This document shows positions 59,182 to 64,000 of a stretch of DNA of 64,000 nucleotides, one piece after another. The first letter of the stretch is position 1. Each line of letters starts with the position of its first letter. Below the pieces are notes generated by a model, which ran no database searches, was not told where the DNA came from, and was given only the letters and a program-made list of their open reading frames with translations. Source of the stretch: Setaria digitata (Eukaryota > Nematoda > Chromadorea > Rhabditida > Setariidae); NCBI GenBank assembly GCA_003640385.1, contig RCAB01000089.1, positions 62,001 through 126,000 of the forward strand, written 5' to 3'. The translations under genes were made by a program, and so were the position numbers.

Positions 59182-61900
59182 ATGTGTGCATTTGTGGCTG
59201 TACATGCTGGCGCGGGAACACATCCTCATAAGACGGAAGATGTTTGCTTGAAAGCAGTATGCAAATCGAAAGGAGACATTGTTGAAGCAGTTAAGGTTCG
59301 CTTATTTTTTTGAGTTATTACCAAAATTTTAAACACTTTCGGAATTTTCTGGTAAATCCCAATTCCTTACGTTAAGAAAACTGTGCCTAGAACAGTGTTG
59401 TCGAGATCATTAGGTGTTGCTTTTAGTTAATGAGCATAATCTTCCAATACTGTAATTGATCTGCAGTGATTGGACTTATTTTCCAGGCACTCGAGAACGA
59501 CTACAGGACAAACTGTGGCTTTGGTTCAAACTTGACGTTTGAGGGTAATGTTGAATGTGAAGCAGCTTTTACATCTTCTCAAGGTCAAAGTTGCAAGATA
59601 TCAAAACTTTAGATTACTTTTTCGGTTGATTAAAGAAACCGAAAGTCATTAAATTTTTTTTAAGGCTTGTTTTTAGACTTGAAAGCAGTTATTTTTCGCG
59701 GATTATTTGGTTACAACCAAGCGTTATTTTCATGGTTAAACATTCTATCTTGTTACTAAATATTCAAGTGAGAGGTTTTAAGATTTTATAGCTATGTTTA
59801 ATATCATTTAGGTCACGTGTTTGGTGCCGTTGGGGTGGTATCTAGATTAAAAAATCCCATTGAGGTTGCTGCAATGGTTGCGAAAGGTGAGATTTTTTTT
59901 TCCACAAGCAGTCTTCACTGAGTAAACTGATTTTATTTAATTTGAGTCCGATTTTATAAATTCGTGTTTTAATTAATTTTATGACTTTTACTAAGTGTAT
60001 GCTTCAGCAGAATTTTTAGAAATTTCTATATTCAATTTTCAAACCCATCATTGTAGAGCAGTTGTACAGCAGCAAAAAAATGATACTGCCGGCCGTTTTG
60101 GTCGGTCAGGGTGCTGAAAATTGGGCTGAAAAGCGTGGAATTGAACTCTGTGACCCGACATCATTAATATCAAAAAGCTCACGTCAGCAGTGGCGTGAAG
60201 CGCGAGAAATTGCAAAAAATTGGGAAAGTGAGACTATGGACACTGTCGGCGCAGTATCGGTAATTGCTATGGATTCCCTATGATTTCAGCTAACAGAAAC
60301 TTTTTAACTGTAAAAAATTTTCTTATTAAATTTGTTTCGTTTTGTTCAGTATGAAAATAATGGTTGTAATGCGGCTTGCTCAAGTGGTGGAATCATATTG
60401 AAAGCTGAAGGGCGATTAGGCCATACGGTCCAGCTTGGTGGCGCGATTTGGGCTGATAAGAGAAATACAAAGAACGTTGCTGTTGCACTGTCCGGTTGTG
60501 GTGAATATATTGCTCAAACATTATTAGCAAAGAGTATTGCCGAAGCCTTGCTCAGTTGGTAATTCTTTTTTTTTTTTTGGAAAAAAGTTGTGTACAAGCT
60601 ATATTCTGCTCCGTAAAAATTGTTCAATAAAAATAGTCCTTATTTGCAACTAAACATATGAATAAAAGCGGAAGATAGTTTTTTCTAACTGTTGTAACTG
60701 TTGATAAAATGTCCACCAACTGTAGCCAATTCTATTTAATTAAACAAACTCTATCCATAATTATTGAGTTACTTTTAGGAACTGTGAGGAAAATATGGTT
60801 TTGGATAAAATTAAGGATGTTTTTAACACTACTTTTCTGCATTCTTCTTATTTACAAAACAGGAATAAGCGACACATTCTTGCTGGTGGATTGGTGCTTT
60901 TCGTTGATAAAGGTATGTCAGGATTCGAAAATCATTAGATTTTGTCTCATGAGTTCCGTTTAAAGACCTTTTTACTTATCTAAAGTAGAAAAATTGCAAT
61001 GTATGTTAAGGAGTTCAAGAAAATTAAATTGGAATCCCCTGACATGTTTCTAGCAAATTACTTTGATCCCTTCACATCATGTTGCGTTAGTTTTCTACAT
61101 TTTCTAAATATTTCCAGATGTCATGGTATAATTACTCAAAAAATTCGATTATTCTTTGATATTAGACTTGGATAACAGTTATAAACTAATGTCTAAGTCC
61201 TCTTTGTTGCAATGACTTAATACCTTCTTAATTTCGGCTTTTCTTTTTACTGTGAAGATCTTTGTGAAATACGCCCAATTTATTGAGGTTTTGTGACTCC
61301 TTCTAATTATCTTACCGCTTCGATAGTTAAGAGTGTGACCTTCTGTATTTTCCAAATTCCAGGAACAGATTCATGCATCTATCAGTGAACAACTCCATGG
61401 ACATGAGCTAAAATTTATTTTTTTACATGTAGGAGTAGTTGTTTAGAAGAATCTTGTATTTAATTGAAAGTTCTTATGGCAGGTGTAAGGATGTCTTTTT
61501 TTAGAAATCAGATGGCGATGCTTTTTTCAGCTGAAGTTTCTTTGCTGGATGTTTTTCTTTGTCTTAAACACTGGAAGAATTTTTTCGATCGTTGCAATAA
61601 ATTTCACATATGGAACACATAACGCCTCCAAATGCGGGTGTTTGTATATATTACAAAATTTGATTCGATGAACAAGTCGAAATGAAACATCTGATTGTCG
61701 TAAATTTAAGTTTCATGAGGTGATATATATATTTTATTTCAGAAAGTGGATGTTCCGAGCTTGTTTCATTACACAATACAGCAGAATTGACTTTTGCGTT
61801 CTCTGGGAACGGGAATAGGATGAAATACCGTTCTCGTTCGGTTTCTAACGATTTTATTGCACATTCTTTTTCTCTGAGAGAATATATTAACCTGTGCTGA
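59182..61900 (+). CDS. Taspase-1 (threonine aspartase)
   Basis: N-terminal nucleophile protease of the asparaginase-2 family; in animals it cuts MLL-type methyltransferases and TFIIA after Asp. Seven exons in phase: 59182-59295, 59487-59583, 59812-59886, 60057-60259, 60350-60558, 60863-60912, 61743-61900; 301 residues (human 420). Motifs: FVAVHAGAGTH at the start, ALENDYRTNCGFGSNL, VFGAVGVVSRLKNP, LPAVLVGQGAENWA, then TMDTVGAVS with the nucleophile Thr158 after Asp157, where self-cleavage yields the two subunits, CSSGGIILKAEGR, ALSGCGEYIA, ILAGGLVLF. The loop before the cleavage site is shorter than in mammals, where it carries the nuclear signal. The fifth exon could read to a TAA at 60561, but a TG|GTAATT donor and the matching C-terminal exons support the longer form. 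ATG is at the end of GTGACAG, seven bases after the upstream stop. Confidence 0.88.
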
Positions 61901-62326
61901 TATTTTCTTTGATTTTTAAACCACGGAAGTCAAGTTAGTTCTGCAATGCGGTTGTTTTATTGCTTTGTTTTGAAATAAAATGTTCAGTATTGTGGTCACA
62001 TCGGTTTGCTTCAACAGTTTGTGTGTTCATTCGACCTATTTAATATGATGGAGTCCGCGTAATCAACAGCCCACGTACGCTAATCTCATAATGTAGTTTA
62101 CCGTTAGCTGAGATTTAAGGGTTTCTCGAATCTCGATGAGTGGTGCATTATGAGTGTATTCAGTAAATATCCATTACGTAAAGAATTTGTGTTTTATAAG
62201 CGGGTGTTTTTGATTCAGTTCAAAAAGAAAAACATCATTTGCATCGTAAGAGATGACTTCTTCCGTTGTACCTATTTTCTGCTTACTTATTTTTTCGACA
62301 TCTACTGGAACTCGATTTTTAAGAAA

Positions 62327-64000
62327 ATGCATGGACCAGTAAAAAAGTTTGTGATCCCTTCTCGAGATGATGATTTATTAGAAGAAAGTGATGATTTCTA
62401 TACGATTAGTATACGACCTCAGCTGGATGAAATTATTTCGAAATTATTTCGTAGGTTTTTTTTTTGAAGCATTTTTTATAGATAAAGGTTTTAATTCACT
62501 TTTACTTCAAGCAGAAATAGTCAGAAGTGGGATTGTTAATTCTTATGTTTAATAAGTATGGTTTTTTTTTTTTTTACCTTTATTAACAGGATTAGAAAAT
62601 GAATTGATTCTCAGCACACCCACTCACTATCGTATCGTTTTACAGAATTTCGTCATGACATAGATGCTGGTAGATGGTCCCGAATCATTGATAGATTTGA
62701 TCACTTATTTTTCACTATAAAGTAAGTCATCGCATTTCAACAGTTTGTAATGAGGAACTTCGTGTCTTGAGCCTTTTTTTTAAAATATGTTTAACTTTTT
62801 AAACTCGGAAATGATTAGCCATGAAATTCACAGGTGCAGTGAAAGTTTTAAAATTTCGGTCATACTTTTTCTTTGTTTTGCTGACATCTAGGAATACTGT
62901 AATTTCCATTGAAAACACAAATAGAACTGCAAAGTAATTTTTCTTGTTAACTTATACAATCCTGAAGTTTTCAGGCCGTTTTCCGAGGGTGAGCCGTGGC
63001 GTCTTCGTGCTCAGCTAATCTCAGTTTTAAATGCCGGTATATTTTAATGCCTCAATGCAATTTGTTTCGTATTATTCAGTGAGGTTGCTTTTGAATTTTT
63101 TATGTTCATTTTAGGCTTAAAACTTACACTGGATAGTATTGAAGAACTATTACCGATGCTTACAAGTGAGGCAGAAGCCGAGTTAGCTCAAGATCTGTTT
63201 ACGGAAAGAGAAATGCATGCACGGGCTTTTTTAATTTATGTTTATCTACTATGCCGACTCGCTGTTCTTTTTGAAAAGGAATCATCAAACCGGTGTGTAT
63301 TAATTTTATTTCCAAACACTTTTATTTGGCATATATTTATTGCATGAGGAGTCAGCAATTTAATTTAGTTTAATTTTAGGAGTGAATGGTTTAGGTCAAA
63401 AGAAAATCTTTTTTTTTTGCTACCAAAACTGTATTTAAAATACTTGGTGTCCCAAAATCATAATTGCATCTTTCCTAACGAATTTTAGGCAGTCAGAAGC
63501 ACTGAGTACCAAAAAAGGTCGCAAAACAGTATCCGACAAGTCTGACGACCAGTACATGGTTCAGTGGACCTGCGACCGTGTTAATACTTTAAAATTATTG
63601 CGCCGTGCGTTTTCGATGAATACTATCGATGCGCAGGGACGACGGCGTAACACGGCTATTCGCTTTCTCTGGCAACCCTCCATTGTGCCATTGGAACTAA
63701 TGAAGTAAGTTTATGACATGTTTTAAATTCAGTGCGCAGTTTACAGCAGGATTTGTTGAAACTGTGGAGATATTTTGCAAAGATCTTGTACAATAGAAAT
63801 TTCTATAGAATTTCATTTTCTAACTTATCGCTGCCTTTAAGTGGAAATCTGAGGAATTCGAGATTTTTTAAGGATTTCGAAAGATCTGGCTTATAAATTT
63901 CTTGAAAATCCGGAGCTCAGTAAAGTTAGTCATCGCGACTGGTTACAAGCTATATTCGGCTACCTCAAAGTTATTTGTATCGATTATAGCGAAGTTGCGA
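62327..64000 (+). CDS. dpy-28: Condensin subunit 1 (NCAPD2 / DPY-28), 5' part; continues past the window
   Basis: HEAT-repeat subunit of condensin I, which compacts mitotic chromosomes; the C. elegans orthologue DPY-28 also serves the dosage-compensation condensin. Exons seen: 62327-62450, 62646-62721, 62975-63036, 63115-63292, 63489-63704 and 63873 onward, all in phase. The protein begins MHGPVKKFVIPSRDDDLLEE, comparable with the family's N-terminal FHLPLSPEELL, followed by RWSRIIDRFDHLFFTI (human MLQHFDTIYSI), a helical region with EREMHARAFLIYVYLLCRLA (human HLNALKMNCYALIRLL), and DQYMVQWTCDRVNTLKLL..RFLW and KDLAYKFLENPELSK (human YRLLENPTISHQK). The ATG chosen is the first that gives this start, three bases after a TTTTTAAG acceptor-like site; the frame is also open upstream but without similarity. 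It starts 427 bp after taspase-1 on the same strand. Confidence 0.75.

Overview
This is AT-rich animal nuclear DNA. The genes are split by short introns ending in TTTCAG, and several starts sit a few bases after a TTTCAG/TTTGCAG acceptor, as expected for spliced-leader trans-splicing. A LEV-9-like protein (WAP plus sushi domains), a LIN-32/atonal bHLH gene and a CAB-1/NPDC1 gene point to a nematode. Base composition and gene content fit a parasitic clade III (filarial-type) worm, but that placement is inference. All exon models were built by eye from splice signals, reading phase and recognition of protein families.

Layout. 0.5-3.1 kb (+): 3' end of an exportin-5 gene. 4.3-5.2 kb (-): small unrecognised helical protein. 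6.0-8.1 kb (-): most of a CAB-1/NPDC1 membrane protein, possibly with a distant first exon at 11.3 kb. 12.1-12.4 kb: decayed 28S rRNA fragment. 15.4-16.2 kb (+): damaged ALG2-like mannosyltransferase fragment. 17.9 kb: long miRNA-like hairpin. 20.3-32.3 kb (+): ribosomal protein L30, uridine-cytidine kinase, ERV1/ALR sulfhydryl oxidase and a 15-exon HRI-type eIF2-alpha kinase. 33.7-38.2 kb (+): Rab geranylgeranyltransferase beta. 40.0-41.7 kb (+): LIN-32/atonal bHLH. 44.3-46.6 kb (+): GMP reductase. 47.8-55.9 kb (-): a roughly 23-exon LEV-9-like gene with one WAP domain, many CCP/sushi domains and an Ig-like domain. 58.5-64 kb (+): a small glutaredoxin-like gene, taspase-1 starting seven bases after it, and the 5' part of the condensin subunit NCAPD2/DPY-28.

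Most genes are core cell functions: translation and its control, nucleotide salvage (two enzymes), disulfide formation, Rab prenylation, RNA export, protein processing and chromosome condensation. Three are neuronal: lev-9 (acetylcholine-receptor clustering at the neuromuscular junction), cab-1 (synaptic/AEX-3 pathway) and lin-32 (neural fate). The points most worth following up are an HRI-type kinase and an exportin-5 in a nematode (C. elegans has neither), with the kinase lacking the known heme-ligand positions; a LEV-9 about twice the C. elegans length with a tetra-arginine site exactly after the eighth sushi domain; and the seven-base gap between the glutaredoxin-like and taspase-1 genes. 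Two single-N positions, each flanked by near-identical copies of about 80 bp, and frame breaks in lev-9 and the ALG2 fragment warn that parts of the assembly may be imperfect.
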